Source: Sciscionella marina DSM 45152 | GTDB taxonomy: Bacteria; Actinomycetota; Actinomycetes; Mycobacteriales; Pseudonocardiaceae | NCBI RefSeq assembly: GCF_000379465.1 | Contig: NZ_KB905414.1 | Coordinates: 62,001-126,000, forward strand | DNA: 64,000 nucleotides | Direction: 5' to 3' | Shown: in pieces, positions 35,129 through 44,306 of the stretch | How positions within the stretch are numbered: position 1 is the stretch's first letter | Layout of the letters: each line of letters opens with the position of its first letter | Made by a program: the position numbers and the translations under genes | Notes under the pieces: model-generated | The model's input: only the letters and a program-made list of their open reading frames with translations | Database searches by the model: none | Told to the model about the DNA's origin: nothing

Positions 35129-36469
35129 TCAGCTCAGCGCGGCGGCCACCCCGGGAATGCGCGCGCGGTAGTGCTCGAGCAGGATCCGCGCGGTGTCCAC
35201 CGAGTCCACCAGCGGGTGCAGCGCGAAGGCGGACAGCGCGGCGCGGCGCGAATGGGTCACCGCGGCCGTGATGGTGTGCCGCTCGCATTCCTTGACCTGC
35301 GCGACCAGGCCGAGCTGATGCCCGGAAAGCGGAGCGGTGGCCAGCGGACGGGCCCCGTTCGCGTCCACCGCGCAGCCGACCTCGATGACCGCGTCCCCGG
35401 GCAGTTCCGGAAGCGTGGACCCGTTGCGCACGTTGAGCAGCATGCTGGCGTGCTCATCGCGGGCGATCGCGGACATGAGCTCGAGCGCGACCCGCTCGTA
35501 TCCGCCACCCTCGACATCCGCGGCGGCGCGCTCTCCCTCCCGGTTTTCGGCCATATAGGTGGCATCGCGTTCCCGCCGGGTGCGTTCCCAAGCGGCGAGC
35601 GCGGTCTCCGGTGTCTCTGCGGCCCCTGCCTCGGCGACCGCCTCGTAGAACGCGGCTTGCTGGCGCAACAGGAACTCGCCCCTGGTCGCGGCCCCGCCCT
35701 TGATGGCCGCGATCGCCTCGCGGGTCCGGTAGTAGTAGTACAGGTACTCGTTGGGCAGGCAGCCGAGATCGTGCACCCACTCGGGGCCGAACAGTTCGCC
35801 CTCCTCGATGCCCGCGAGCAGCCCGGGCTCGGCGAGCAGTTCGGGGAGCACATCCCGGCCGTCGTGGCGCAGCCCGCGCAGCCAGCCGAGGTGGTTGAGC
35901 CCGGCGTAGTCGAGCCCGGTGCGCGCGGGATCGAGACCGAGGGCGACCGCGGCGCGGCGGCCGAGCCCGATCGGCGAATCGCAGATCCCGATCACCCGTT
36001 CGCCGAGCACGCCCTGCATGGCCTCGGTGATCATGCCGGCGGGATTGGTGAAGTTGATGACCCAGGCGTGTGGGCACAACACCGCGCAGCGTTCGGCGAT
36101 GTGCCGGGCCGCGGGCACGGTGCGCAGCCCGTAGGCGATCCCGCCGGGACCGGTCGTCTCCTGGCCGAGCAGCCCGAGATCGAGGGCGACCCGTTCGTCG
36201 GCGGTGCGCCCCTCCAGACCGCCGACCCGGATCGCGGAGAACACGAAGTCGGCCCCGGCCAGCGCCTCGTCCAGTTCGGTGGTCGCGCGCACCTCCGGGG
36301 CGCCCGGCACGGTCGCGGCGAGCCCGGCAAGCACCCGGGTGATCGCCTCGAGCCTGCCGCGGTCCAGATCGTGCAGCACCACCTCGTGCACCGGGCCGTG
36401 CGCGCCCAGCAGCGCGCGATAGACCAGCGGAACCCGGAATCCGCCGCCACCGAGGATCGTCAGTCGCAT
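35129..36469 (-). CDS. Family 4 glycoside hydrolase (6-phospho-beta-glucosidase-like)
   Basis: Protein of 446 residues from ATG 36469, overlapping the DeoR stop by 10 bases. GH4 needs NAD and a divalent metal. The NAD site is MRLTILGGGGFRVPLVYRAL, then VVLHDLDRGRLEAI. Substrate and metal motifs are VINFTNPAGMITEAMQGVLG, GICDSPIGLGRR with the metal-binding Cys, and YAGLNHLGWLRGLRH with the metal-binding His. The CDSP and NHLGW forms are those of 6-phospho-beta-glucosidases rather than alpha-glucosidases. GH4 usually acts on phosphorylated disaccharides from a PTS; here an ABC importer and a PfkB kinase are adjacent instead, which is unusual. Confidence 0.92.
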   Translation of the reverse strand: MRLTILGGGGFRVPLVYRALLGAHGPVHEVVLHDLDRGRLEAITRVLAGLAATVPGAPEVRATTELDEALAGADFVFSAIRVGGLEGRTADERVALDLGLLGQETTGPGGIAYGLRTVPAARHIAERCAVLCPHAWVINFTNPAGMITEAMQGVLGERVIGICDSPIGLGRRAAVALGLDPARTGLDYAGLNHLGWLRGLRHDGRDVLPELLAEPGLLAGIEEGELFGPEWVHDLGCLPNEYLYYYYRTREAIAAIKGGAATRGEFLLRQQAAFYEAVAEAGAAETPETALAAWERTRRERDATYMAENREGERAAADVEGGGYERVALELMSAIARDEHASMLLNVRNGSTLPELPGDAVIEVGCAVDANGARPLATAPLSGHQLGLVAQVKECERHTITAAVTHSRRAALSAFALHPLVDSVDTARILLEHYRARIPGVAAALS

Positions 36470-37224
36470 GCCAGCATTACCTCCACCCCTGCCGCGGAAC
36501 AGGTGTCCAGTGTCGCGGAATCGGCGCCCGCATTGGTGACCAGCACGTCGAGTTCGTCCACCCCGCAGACCCGCAATGCCCCCGTTCCCGGGAACTTGCC
36601 CTTGTCGGCGAGCAGCACCACCTGCCCGGCCGCGGCGATCATCGCGCGTTTGATCGGCGTCTCCACGAGCGTGCTGTCCAGCACCTGGCCGTCCCCGTGC
36701 ACCCCGCTCGCCCCGATGAACGCCCGATCCGCCCGCACCTGGCGCAGCGCGTCCTCGGTGAGCGCGCCGACCAGCGAATGGTAGGTGCGCCGCACGAGCC
36801 CGCCCAGCACGAGCAGTTCCACGCACTCGTCCGCACGCAGTTCGTCGAGTACGGCCAGGCTGGAGGTGAGCACGGTGACCCGCCGCCCGCGCAGCCGCCG
36901 GGCCAGATGCGCGACCGTGGTGCCGATGTCCAGCAGCAGCACATCCCCGTCGTTGACCAGTTCGAGCGCGCACCCGGCCACCGCATCCTTGTCCTCGGGG
37001 GCGATCGCGGCGACGTTCGCGAAGGGCATGTCCACATCGGCATCGGCCTCCGCGTGCGCACCGCCGTGCACCCTGGTCAGGGTGCCCTGCCTGGACAGTT
37101 CGGCGAGATCGCGGCGGATCGTGGAGGCGCTGACCCCGAGGGAACCGGCGAGCGCGGCCGCCGACATGGGACCGGAGCAGCGCAGCCGCCGCACGATCTC
37201 GGCGCGCCGTCGGTGCTGGATCAC
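36460..37224 (-). CDS. DeoR/GlpR-family transcriptional repressor
   Basis: Protein of 254 residues. The N-terminal helix-turn-helix reads RRAEIVRRLRCSGPMSAAAL, AGSLGVSASTIRRDLAELSR, then LTRVHGGAHAE, the DeoR signature. The sugar-phosphate sensor domain has AIAPEDKDAVAGCALELVND, LLLDIGTTVAHLARRL and AFIGASGVHGDGQVLDSTLV. It overlaps the GH4 start and is divergent from the PfkB/ABC operon, with repeated GCGCNTTTTCG elements between. It should repress both operons and be released by a phosphorylated sugar made by the PfkB kinase. Confidence 0.94.
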   Translation of the reverse strand: MIQHRRRAEIVRRLRCSGPMSAAALAGSLGVSASTIRRDLAELSRQGTLTRVHGGAHAEADADVDMPFANVAAIAPEDKDAVAGCALELVNDGDVLLLDIGTTVAHLARRLRGRRVTVLTSSLAVLDELRADECVELLVLGGLVRRTYHSLVGALTEDALRQVRADRAFIGASGVHGDGQVLDSTLVETPIKRAMIAAAGQVVLLADKGKFPGTGALRVCGVDELDVLVTNAGADSATLDTCSAAGVEVMLACD

Positions 37225-37247
37225 GCACCGAGCATAGCAGTCGCACT

Positions 37248-37308
37248 GCGCGTTTTCGCTCGGAAGTGCGCACTAATGATTGTCTTCGCGCATTTTCGTG
37301 GTTAGAGT
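37248..37308 (+). promoter_or_regulatory. PfkB/ABC operon promoter with direct-repeat DeoR-type operators
   Basis: The rightward promoter TTGTCT (37280-37285), N17, TAGAGT (37303-37308) fits GTG 37344. GCGCGTTTTCG (37248-37258) and GCGCATTTTCG (37288-37298) are near-identical direct repeats 40 bases apart, and the second lies inside the promoter spacer. A palindrome GTGCGCAC lies between them (37266-37273). These are the likely DeoR sites. Confidence 0.6.
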
Positions 37309-37343
37309 GCTGGGGTCCCGCCCAGCGTCGAGAGGACCATCCC

Positions 37344-38462
37344 GTGGCCGCGACCGCGTACGATCCGCTGGCCGGTAAGCGCCTCCCCGACAGTCCCGAA
37401 TTCGACGTGTTCTTGTATGGCACCGTTTTCCTCGACATCGTGTTCACCGGGCTGCACGCGCTGCCGGACGCGGGCACCGAGGTGATGGCCGACGGAATGG
37501 GGTCCTGTCCCGGCGGCATCGCCAACCTCGCGATCGCCACCAGCAGGCTCGGCCTGCGCACCGGACTGGCCGCCGCGTTCGGGGACGACGACTACGCGGA
37601 CTTCTGCTGGCGCACCCTCGCCGAACAGGAATCGATCGACCTGTCCTGTTCGCGGCGGTTCGCCGAATGGCACTCCCCCGTGACGGTCTCGCTCGCCGCC
37701 TCCGGTGACCGCACCATGGTCACCCACAGCCACGCCCCGCCGATGGCCGCGACCGAGATGATCGGGCACCCGCCGCGGGCCCGCGCGGTGATCGTGGACC
37801 TGGACGAGACCGAGCCGCTGCGCCGCGGTGAGCAGGCTTCCTGGGCCGAGCTCGCCCGAACGGACGGCGCACTGGTGTTCGCCGACGTCGGCTGGGACGC
37901 CAGCGGGAACTGGCCCGCGAGCCTGCTCGATCAGCTCGAACTCGCGCACGCCTTCATGCCGAACGCGGGCGAGGCGATGGCCTACACCAGGACCGAGACC
38001 CCGCGGGACGCGCTGTACGAGCTCGCCGACCGGGTCCCGCTCGCCGTGGTCACCAACGGCAGGCACGGTGCTATGGCCATCGATTCCAGCACCGGCGAGG
38101 AGGCGGAGGTCCCCGCGCTGCGGGTGGACGCGCTGGACGCCACCGGCGCGGGTGACGTGTTCGGCGCGGGAATCGTGCTCGGCACCCTGGCGGGCTGGCC
38201 GCTGCCGCACCGGCTCGCGTTCGCCGGTGCCTGCTCGGCGCTCGCGGTGCAGCAGTTCGGCGGATCCCTCGCCGCGCCCGGCTGGGGCGACATCGCCGAC
38301 TGGTGGCACGCGGTGCGCGACGGCATGAACTCCTGCGCCTACCGGGAATCCCTGTTGCGCCGCTACGGTTTCCTGGACGAACTGATCCCGGTCTTCCCGG
38401 TCGGCGCGGTCCGCAGGGCGGCGGCGACCATCGCACGGGCCGCCGACGTCGGGGACTTCTGA
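37344..38462 (+). CDS. PfkB-family carbohydrate kinase
   Basis: Protein of 372 residues from GTG 37344, with GAGAGGA upstream. Ribokinase-fold landmarks are FDVFLYGTVFLDIVFTGL, GSCPGGIANLAIATSRLGLR with the GG of signature 1, LAAAFGDDDYADFCWR, and VDALDATGAGDVFGAGIVLG with the catalytic Asp (DATGAGD). A C-terminal extension of about 45 residues (SCAYRESLLRRYGFLDELIP) goes beyond the usual kinase. It phosphorylates a sugar entering by the ABC transporter encoded next, and its product may be the substrate of the GH4 enzyme or inducer of the DeoR repressor (inference). The following gene starts in a TGATG overlap. Confidence 0.9.
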   Translation: MAATAYDPLAGKRLPDSPEFDVFLYGTVFLDIVFTGLHALPDAGTEVMADGMGSCPGGIANLAIATSRLGLRTGLAAAFGDDDYADFCWRTLAEQESIDLSCSRRFAEWHSPVTVSLAASGDRTMVTHSHAPPMAATEMIGHPPRARAVIVDLDETEPLRRGEQASWAELARTDGALVFADVGWDASGNWPASLLDQLELAHAFMPNAGEAMAYTRTETPRDALYELADRVPLAVVTNGRHGAMAIDSSTGEEAEVPALRVDALDATGAGDVFGAGIVLGTLAGWPLPHRLAFAGACSALAVQQFGGSLAAPGWGDIADWWHAVRDGMNSCAYRESLLRRYGFLDELIPVFPVGAVRRAAATIARAADVGDF

Positions 38463-39811
38463 TGCGCAGGCTCGCGGTGTTCGCCGCCGTCGCCCTGCTC
38501 GCGGCCGGTTGCGCCCCGCCCGGCGCGGAGTTCGCGGAGAACCAGCCCGAGGGCAAACCGGTGTCGGCGATCAGCACCGATCCGGCGAAAGCGGGAAAGG
38601 TGACCCTGAACGTCTGGGACCAGGAGGTGCGCGGCGGGCAGAACGAGCAATTCAGCCAATTGCTCGCCGAATTCCAGAAACGCTATCCGAACGTCACCAT
38701 CAATCGCACCTCGAAAAGTACCGATGACGTGCGCACCACACTGAAACTCGCGCTCTCCGGGAACAATCCCCCGGATGTGGCCGAGGTCAACCAGGGCTAT
38801 CCGGACATGGTCGCCTTCGTCAAGGCGGGCATGCTCACCCCGCTGGACAATTACGCGCAGGTGTACGGATGGAAGAAACGCTATCCGAAAACGCTGCTCG
38901 ATCTGAACAGCTCGGACCGGAAACGGTTCGGCACCGGAACTCTCTACGGGCTCTCCCAGATGGGCGAGTACGTCGGGGTGTTCTACAACAAGAAGAAACT
39001 CGCCGCGGCCGGACTCGAACCACCGAAAACCTGGCAGGAGTTCACCGGCGAACTCGAAAAACTGAAAGCGCGCGGCGAACTGCCCATCCAGTTCGGCAAT
39101 CTGGACCGGGAGGCGGCGATCCACGTCTTCGGGGTGCTCGCCAACCAGTTCGCCGGGCGGGAAGCGCTGCGCTCGCTGATTCTCGGCAAAGGGCGCGGAT
39201 CCTGGACGGACCCGAAGATCGTGCAGGCCGCCCGGGTGCTGCAGGACTGGACGCGCCGTGGGTATCTCACGCCCAACGGGAACGGGCTCGGCTACGACGA
39301 TTCGGCCAAACAGTTCGCCGCGGGCAAGGGCGTCTTCATGATCACCGGGACCTGGGAGACCGAAGTGCTCGGCGCGCCGATGGGGAACAACCTCGGCCTC
39401 ATCCCGCCACCACCATTGCAACCCGGCGCAGGCCCGGCCACCATCGGCGGGGAGAACTTCGCGCTCGCCATCTCCAGCAAGTCCCGCCATCCCGATGTCT
39501 CCGCCGCACTGATCGATTTCCTCACCGACGAACACGCGGCGAAGGTGCTCACCGAAACCGGGAACCTGCCCGCGGTTCCCGGGAACAACGCCGAGCGGCT
39601 GCCCGCGGACAGTCCCCGGCGCGCGATGCTCGACGGCTGGGACCGGATCAACGCCGGTGGCGGGCCCGCGCCCTATCCGGACTACACCACGCCGGACTTC
39701 TACGACACGATCACCGCCGCACTGCAGGAACTCGTGGACGGGCGACTGAGCCCGGAACAGTTCACCGCAAAGCTGCAAGCCGACGCGGATCACTTCCGGC
39801 AGGGACGGTGA
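38462..39811 (+). CDS. Sugar ABC transporter substrate-binding lipoprotein
   Basis: Protein of 449 residues starting at ATG 38462 in a 1-base TGATG overlap with the kinase stop. A lipobox LLAAGC follows a short hydrophobic signal (MRRLAVFAAVALLAAGC), so the protein is anchored outside the membrane. The cluster 1-type solute-binding fold is shown by VTLNVWDQEVRGGQNEQFSQ, LALSGNNPPDVAEVNQGYPD, SQMGEYVGVFYNKKKLAAAG and GGENFALAISSKSRHPDVSA. This family binds oligosaccharides. It is followed by two MalF/MalG-type permeases; the ATPase is not encoded here and is probably the shared MsiK type. Confidence 0.94.
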   Translation: MRRLAVFAAVALLAAGCAPPGAEFAENQPEGKPVSAISTDPAKAGKVTLNVWDQEVRGGQNEQFSQLLAEFQKRYPNVTINRTSKSTDDVRTTLKLALSGNNPPDVAEVNQGYPDMVAFVKAGMLTPLDNYAQVYGWKKRYPKTLLDLNSSDRKRFGTGTLYGLSQMGEYVGVFYNKKKLAAAGLEPPKTWQEFTGELEKLKARGELPIQFGNLDREAAIHVFGVLANQFAGREALRSLILGKGRGSWTDPKIVQAARVLQDWTRRGYLTPNGNGLGYDDSAKQFAAGKGVFMITGTWETEVLGAPMGNNLGLIPPPPLQPGAGPATIGGENFALAISSKSRHPDVSAALIDFLTDEHAAKVLTETGNLPAVPGNNAERLPADSPRRAMLDGWDRINAGGGPAPYPDYTTPDFYDTITAALQELVDGRLSPEQFTAKLQADADHFRQGR

Positions 39812-39814
39812 GCC

Positions 39815-40717
39815 ATGACCGACATCGCGGGCCGCTACCGCAAGCGGGCGCCCGGTGAGCCGCGGGCAGTCGGCTACCTCTACATCCTGCCCGCCCTCGC
39901 GGTGTTCACATTGTTCGTGCTCATCCCGCTGGGGCGCGCGGTGTGGATCTCGCTCTACGACTGGGACGGCCTCTCGGTCGGCACCTGGGCGGGATTCCGC
40001 AACTACACCACCCTGTTCACCGATCCCGAGCTGCGCGCGCCGTTCGCCAACGCGCTGATCCTGCTGCTGTTCTTCGCCGCGCTGCCGATCGTGCTCGGCC
40101 TGTTGCTCGCCTCGGTCTCCTCCCGGGTCCGGTTGCGCGGGCTGACCTTCTTCCGCACCGTGCTGTTCCTGCCACAGGTGCTCGCGCTGGTCGTGGTCGC
40201 GATCGTCTGGCGGTGGATCTACGCCCCGGACGGGCTGCTCAACGCCGCGCTGCGGGCCGTCGGTCTCGGTGACCTCGCCCGCGGCTGGCTCGGCGACTTC
40301 CACCTCGCACTGCCCTCGGTCGGCCTGATCGGCACCTGGGTGGAGACCGGGCTGTGCATGGTGCTGTTCCTGGCCGGTTGCCAGCGGATCCCGCGCGAGC
40401 TCTACGAAGCGGCGCGGCTGGACGGGGCGGGCGCGGTCCGCGAGTTCTTCACGGTGACCCTGCCTTCGCTGCGCCCGGAGATCGCGGTCGCCGCGACGCT
40501 GACCATCGTGGCCGGGCTGCGCACCTTCGACCTGGTGTACGTGACCACCGCGGGCGGTCCGGGCGACGCGACCTCGGTGCCCGCCTACGAGGTGTACCAC
40601 CGCGCCTTCGAGACCGGGCAGGTCGGCTCGGCGGCCGCCATCGGGGTCGCGCTCACCGTCCTGGTCTTCGCCATCACCCTCGTGGTGACCCGGCTCATCG
40701 AAGGGCGGGAGAAATGA
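39815..40717 (+). CDS. Carbohydrate ABC transporter permease (MalF-like)
   Basis: Protein of 300 residues, starting 3 bases after the binding-protein stop. Six membrane segments are predicted, beginning VGYLYILPALAVFTLFVLIP, the standard opening for UgpA/MalF-type permeases. The cytoplasmic EAA loop that contacts the ATPase is ELYEAARLDGAGAVREFFTV followed by TLPSLRPE. The end is AAAIGVALTVLVFAITLVVT. The stop overlaps the second permease (ATGA). It forms the channel with that protein for import of the sugar bound by the lipoprotein upstream. Confidence 0.95.
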   Translation: MTDIAGRYRKRAPGEPRAVGYLYILPALAVFTLFVLIPLGRAVWISLYDWDGLSVGTWAGFRNYTTLFTDPELRAPFANALILLLFFAALPIVLGLLLASVSSRVRLRGLTFFRTVLFLPQVLALVVVAIVWRWIYAPDGLLNAALRAVGLGDLARGWLGDFHLALPSVGLIGTWVETGLCMVLFLAGCQRIPRELYEAARLDGAGAVREFFTVTLPSLRPEIAVAATLTIVAGLRTFDLVYVTTAGGPGDATSVPAYEVYHRAFETGQVGSAAAIGVALTVLVFAITLVVTRLIEGREK

Positions 40718-41535
40718 ACTCCCACGGTGAGCGCCTCGCCAGCTATGTGATCCTCACGCTGTTCAGCGTGATCGCCCTGGTGCCCGTGCTCGGCGTGCTG
40801 TTCACCGCGTTCTCCAGCCAGCGCTCGCTGCGCACCGGGTTCGCCCTTCCGGACGGGCTGCACCTGAGCAATTTCGCGGATGCCTGGACCCGCGGGCATT
40901 TCGGCGCCTACTTCGGTTCCTCGGCGCTCGTCACGGTCACCGTGGTGCTCGCCGCCGGGTTGTTCTCGATCCTGGCCGGTTACGCCTTCGGCACCATGCG
41001 GTTCCCCGGAACCACGCTGCTGTTCTCGGTGTTCCTCATCGGGCTCACCCTGCCCGAGGAAGCGCTCGTGGTGCCGCTCTACTTCGATCTGCGCTCGGCG
41101 GGGCTCACCGAGACCTACTGGTCGCTGATCCTGCCGCAGACCGCGCAGTCCGTCGCGTTCGGCACCTTCTGGATGCGTGCCTACTTCCGCAGCGCGCCAC
41201 GGCCGCTGATCGAAGCGGCACGGATCGATGGTGCGTCCAGCTGGACCACCCTGTGGCGGGTGCTCGTTCCCGCGGGGCGCCCGGCGATCACCACCATGGT
41301 CGTGATCACCTTCATGTGGACCTGGAACGAGTTCCTGCTCCCGCTGGTGATGGTGAGCTCGGACGCGCTGCGCACCGTCCCGCTCGGGCTGGTGTTCTTC
41401 CAGGGCCAGCACAGCGCGGAGTTCTCGCTGCTCGCCGCGGGCGCGGTGCTCGTGGCGCTCCCGGTCGTGATCGTCTACATCGTTCTGCAGCGCCGGTTCA
41501 TCGAGGGCATGCTGACCGGCTCGATCAAGGAGTGA
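40714..41535 (+). CDS. Carbohydrate ABC transporter permease (MalG-like)
   Basis: Protein of 273 residues from ATG 40714 in an ATGA overlap. Six membrane segments are present, with LASYVILTLFSVIALVPVLG first. The EAA loop is PLIEAARIDGASSWTTLWRV followed by LVPAGRPA. The conserved TFMWTWNEFLLPLV sits near the fifth segment and QRRFIEGMLTGSIKE ends the protein, as in MalG/LacG-type subunits. It completes the importer with the MalF-like partner. No ATPase gene follows; a secreted deacetylase does, after 2 bases. Confidence 0.95.
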   Translation: MNSHGERLASYVILTLFSVIALVPVLGVLFTAFSSQRSLRTGFALPDGLHLSNFADAWTRGHFGAYFGSSALVTVTVVLAAGLFSILAGYAFGTMRFPGTTLLFSVFLIGLTLPEEALVVPLYFDLRSAGLTETYWSLILPQTAQSVAFGTFWMRAYFRSAPRPLIEAARIDGASSWTTLWRVLVPAGRPAITTMVVITFMWTWNEFLLPLVMVSSDALRTVPLGLVFFQGQHSAEFSLLAAGAVLVALPVVIVYIVLQRRFIEGMLTGSIKE

Positions 41536-41537
41536 GG

Positions 41538-44207
41538 ATGCTCAGGAAATCGGTGCTGTCGACGGCTCTCGCCGCGCTGGTGCTCGCCCTGCTGCCCGGA
41601 ATCGGCGCAGCGGCCCCGAAATCCGCGAAACCGGGGCACGTGGATGTGCTGTTCATCGGCGCGCACCCGGACGATGAGCACAACAACCTCGCCACCTTCG
41701 GGCAGTGGCGGGAGAATTCCGGCATCAGCACCGGAGTCGTCACCATCACCCGGGGCGAGGGCGGCGGGAACGCGGTCGGCCCCGAGGAGGGCCCGGCGCT
41801 CGGCGTACTGCGCGAGGGCGAGGAACGCAGGGCGGTCGGCCGCGCGGGCATCCAGGACGTGCACAACCTGGACAAGGTCGACTTCTTCTATACCGTCAGT
41901 GCCCCGCTCACCAGGAAGGTGTGGGACGAACAGGACACGCTCGACCGGATCGTGCGACTGGTGCGGGAAACCACGCCCTCGGTGATCGTCACCATGAACC
42001 CCGCGCCCGTCCCCGGCCAGCACGGTAACCACCAGGAGGCGGGCCGGCTGGCCACCCAGGCCTACGACGACGCGGCCGATCCGGCGAAGTTCACCGGGCA
42101 GGGGCTCGCGCCGTGGAGTGTCGGCCGGTTGTTCGAGGCCGATGCGGACGGTTCCGGTGGCACCGGTCCCGATTGCCCGTTCACCCCGGACGATCCTGCC
42201 GAACAGGTCTACGGCGTCTGGGAGGGCGCCTACTCCCGCGAGCACCGCAGCAGCTGGGCCAAGGTGCAGGCGCAGTCCGCGCGCGACTACCGCAGCCAGG
42301 GTTTCGGGGACACCGCCGATCCGCCGACGGACCCGGCCGAGATCGACTGCGACCGGTTCACCCAGATCGATTCCCGGGTGCCCTACACGCTCGGCAACAC
42401 CGCACCGGATGCCATGCTCGAAGGTGCCGCACTGCCCGGAAAAGGCGGCCTGCCACGGGGAACCGGGCTCGAACTGAGCACATCCGAGCAGCATCCGACC
42501 CCGGGAAACAGTTTCACCACCACGGTGACCGCACACGCCCCGCACCACGCCCCGCTGCCCGGTGCCCGGATCACGCCACAGCTGCCGGAAGGCTGGTCCG
42601 TGCGGGGCGACGGGCGGCTCGACGGGGACGGGAAGGCCCGGTTCACCGTGACCGTGCCACGCGAGGCGAAGACCGGCACCGGGTACCGGATCGGCGCCGA
42701 ACTCAGCAGCGCGATCGGGCACGGGCAGACGGCGCGCGAAATCGAGCCCGCCCCCGCGGTCACCGCTGTCCCCGCCCGGTTGCCGCAGTACACCGACTTC
42801 GACGACTGGTCCGCCCGCACCGGGGTTCCCCAGTTGCAGGGCGGCTGGGAGAACACCCTCTCGCTGGGTTCCGGTGAATCCCGGACGATCCCGGTGCGGC
42901 TGCACAACAACGGCGAGCGAGCCGAATCGGGCACGGTACGCCTCGACCTGCCGAAGGGGTTCACCGCCTCCCCCACCACCCGGGACTACCGCGGCCTCGC
43001 TCCCGGTGCGGACACCACGGCCGAATTCACCGTCACCGCCACGGACAAGCAGCTGCCCACCGCCGACGACGGCGACTACCGCTACACCGTGCACACCACG
43101 AGCGGTTCCGGAAGCCAGGACACCGGCGCGGCACTCGATCTGGTCCCGGCGACCCGTATTCCCGCGCTCGATTCCGCCCCGAAACTCGACGGGATCGCGG
43201 GACCCGGCGAATATCCCGGTGCCAGCCTGCCGATCTCCCGGCGCTGGGAAGGCGATCCGTGCACCTCAGCACGGGACTGCTCCGGGTACGCCAAGGTCTC
43301 GCGGCATGGGGACACGCTGTACGTGCTCACCCACGTCACCGACGACAAACCGGGCACCGCACTCTCCGCGAAGGACTGCAAACGGCACTGGCGCACCGAT
43401 TCGGTGGAGATCGACATCGATCCGCGCGGCACCGGCGAGAACACCGCGACCACCTTCAAGACCGGGATCCTGCCGTGGACCGCCGAGGGCGGGCCGTGTT
43501 TCGAACGCGATGCGGACAACCACCAGGGCGGCGCGGAAACCGCACCCGGAATGCGGGTCGCCGCGAAGACGGACCAGCCCTATACCGGCTACACCGTCGA
43601 GGCCGCGATCCCGATGGCCGATCTGCCCTCGGCGGTGGATCCCGCCCGGATGGGGTTGAACATCCTGGCCTATGACTCGGACACCACGGACAAGACCGGC
43701 CAGACCCGCATAGGCTGGTCCCCGTTCTCCGGGGTGCAGGGCGATCCCTATCGCTGGGGGCACGCCGAACTGCCCGGTTATCAGCCACCACCGGACCGTC
43801 CTGCCCAGCCGAGCGAGCCGGTCATCGCCAAGACCGCGGCACGCAGCATCGACTCCCCCGCCTCCATCGCCCAGTCGGCCCGTGACGGGATCCCACTCGC
43901 CGGGCAGCAGGCGGCACCCACCGGGGACCGCGCGCGGCTGGCCGGACCGGCACTGCTGCGCGGGGGAACACTGACCGCGCTGGTGCACGCCACCGGACCG
44001 GGAACCGCACATCTGTACGCCTGGACTCCGGACGGCAGGACGCTGGGCTCGCGCACGATCCCGGTGCACGGCCCGGGAACGCAGCGGATCGAGCTCCCGG
44101 TGACCGGTACCCCACCGGCGGGCACCCGGACGCTGCTCGGTTTCGCCGCCGAGCAGGGCGGCACCGCCAGCAGCACGGCGCCCATTCTCGGGAACCGAGC
44201 ACCATAA
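41538..44207 (+). CDS. Secreted PIG-L (LmbE) deacetylase with CBM9-like module
   Basis: Protein of 889 residues from ATG 41538 after GGAG. The signal peptide is RKSVLSTALAALVLALLPGI with an AAA cleavage site near residue 26. The PIG-L domain (about 30-290) has VLFIGAHPDDEHNNLATFG with the zinc-binding HPDDE, and PVPGQHGNHQEAGRLATQAY with the second histidine pair. Residues 320-530 look like NEW3-type beta-sandwich repeats. A CBM9-like module (about 540-740) holds IPALDSAPKLDGIAGPGEYP and YVLTHVTDDKPG, with DSVEIDIDPRG. The enzyme should remove N-acetyl groups from a GlcNAc-type glycan outside the cell. It ends the kinase/ABC operon. Confidence 0.9.
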   Translation: MLRKSVLSTALAALVLALLPGIGAAAPKSAKPGHVDVLFIGAHPDDEHNNLATFGQWRENSGISTGVVTITRGEGGGNAVGPEEGPALGVLREGEERRAVGRAGIQDVHNLDKVDFFYTVSAPLTRKVWDEQDTLDRIVRLVRETTPSVIVTMNPAPVPGQHGNHQEAGRLATQAYDDAADPAKFTGQGLAPWSVGRLFEADADGSGGTGPDCPFTPDDPAEQVYGVWEGAYSREHRSSWAKVQAQSARDYRSQGFGDTADPPTDPAEIDCDRFTQIDSRVPYTLGNTAPDAMLEGAALPGKGGLPRGTGLELSTSEQHPTPGNSFTTTVTAHAPHHAPLPGARITPQLPEGWSVRGDGRLDGDGKARFTVTVPREAKTGTGYRIGAELSSAIGHGQTAREIEPAPAVTAVPARLPQYTDFDDWSARTGVPQLQGGWENTLSLGSGESRTIPVRLHNNGERAESGTVRLDLPKGFTASPTTRDYRGLAPGADTTAEFTVTATDKQLPTADDGDYRYTVHTTSGSGSQDTGAALDLVPATRIPALDSAPKLDGIAGPGEYPGASLPISRRWEGDPCTSARDCSGYAKVSRHGDTLYVLTHVTDDKPGTALSAKDCKRHWRTDSVEIDIDPRGTGENTATTFKTGILPWTAEGGPCFERDADNHQGGAETAPGMRVAAKTDQPYTGYTVEAAIPMADLPSAVDPARMGLNILAYDSDTTDKTGQTRIGWSPFSGVQGDPYRWGHAELPGYQPPPDRPAQPSEPVIAKTAARSIDSPASIAQSARDGIPLAGQQAAPTGDRARLAGPALLRGGTLTALVHATGPGTAHLYAWTPDGRTLGSRTIPVHGPGTQRIELPVTGTPPAGTRTLLGFAAEQGGTASSTAPILGNRAP

Positions 44208-44306
44208 AGGGGATAACGATGTCCCATTCGTCCGTTCGGCCCCTCGATCCCGTGGTACAAATTGCTGCGTCGGTACCGACCTCGACGGACAGGAGTACGG
44301 TTCGCG

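Noticed and set aside
35129-37561. One 810-codon minus-strand frame spanning GH4 and the DeoR gene
   Set aside because: The GH4 start at ATG 36469 and the DeoR gene in another frame are both clear; the upstream part is an antisense and shifted-frame artefact.
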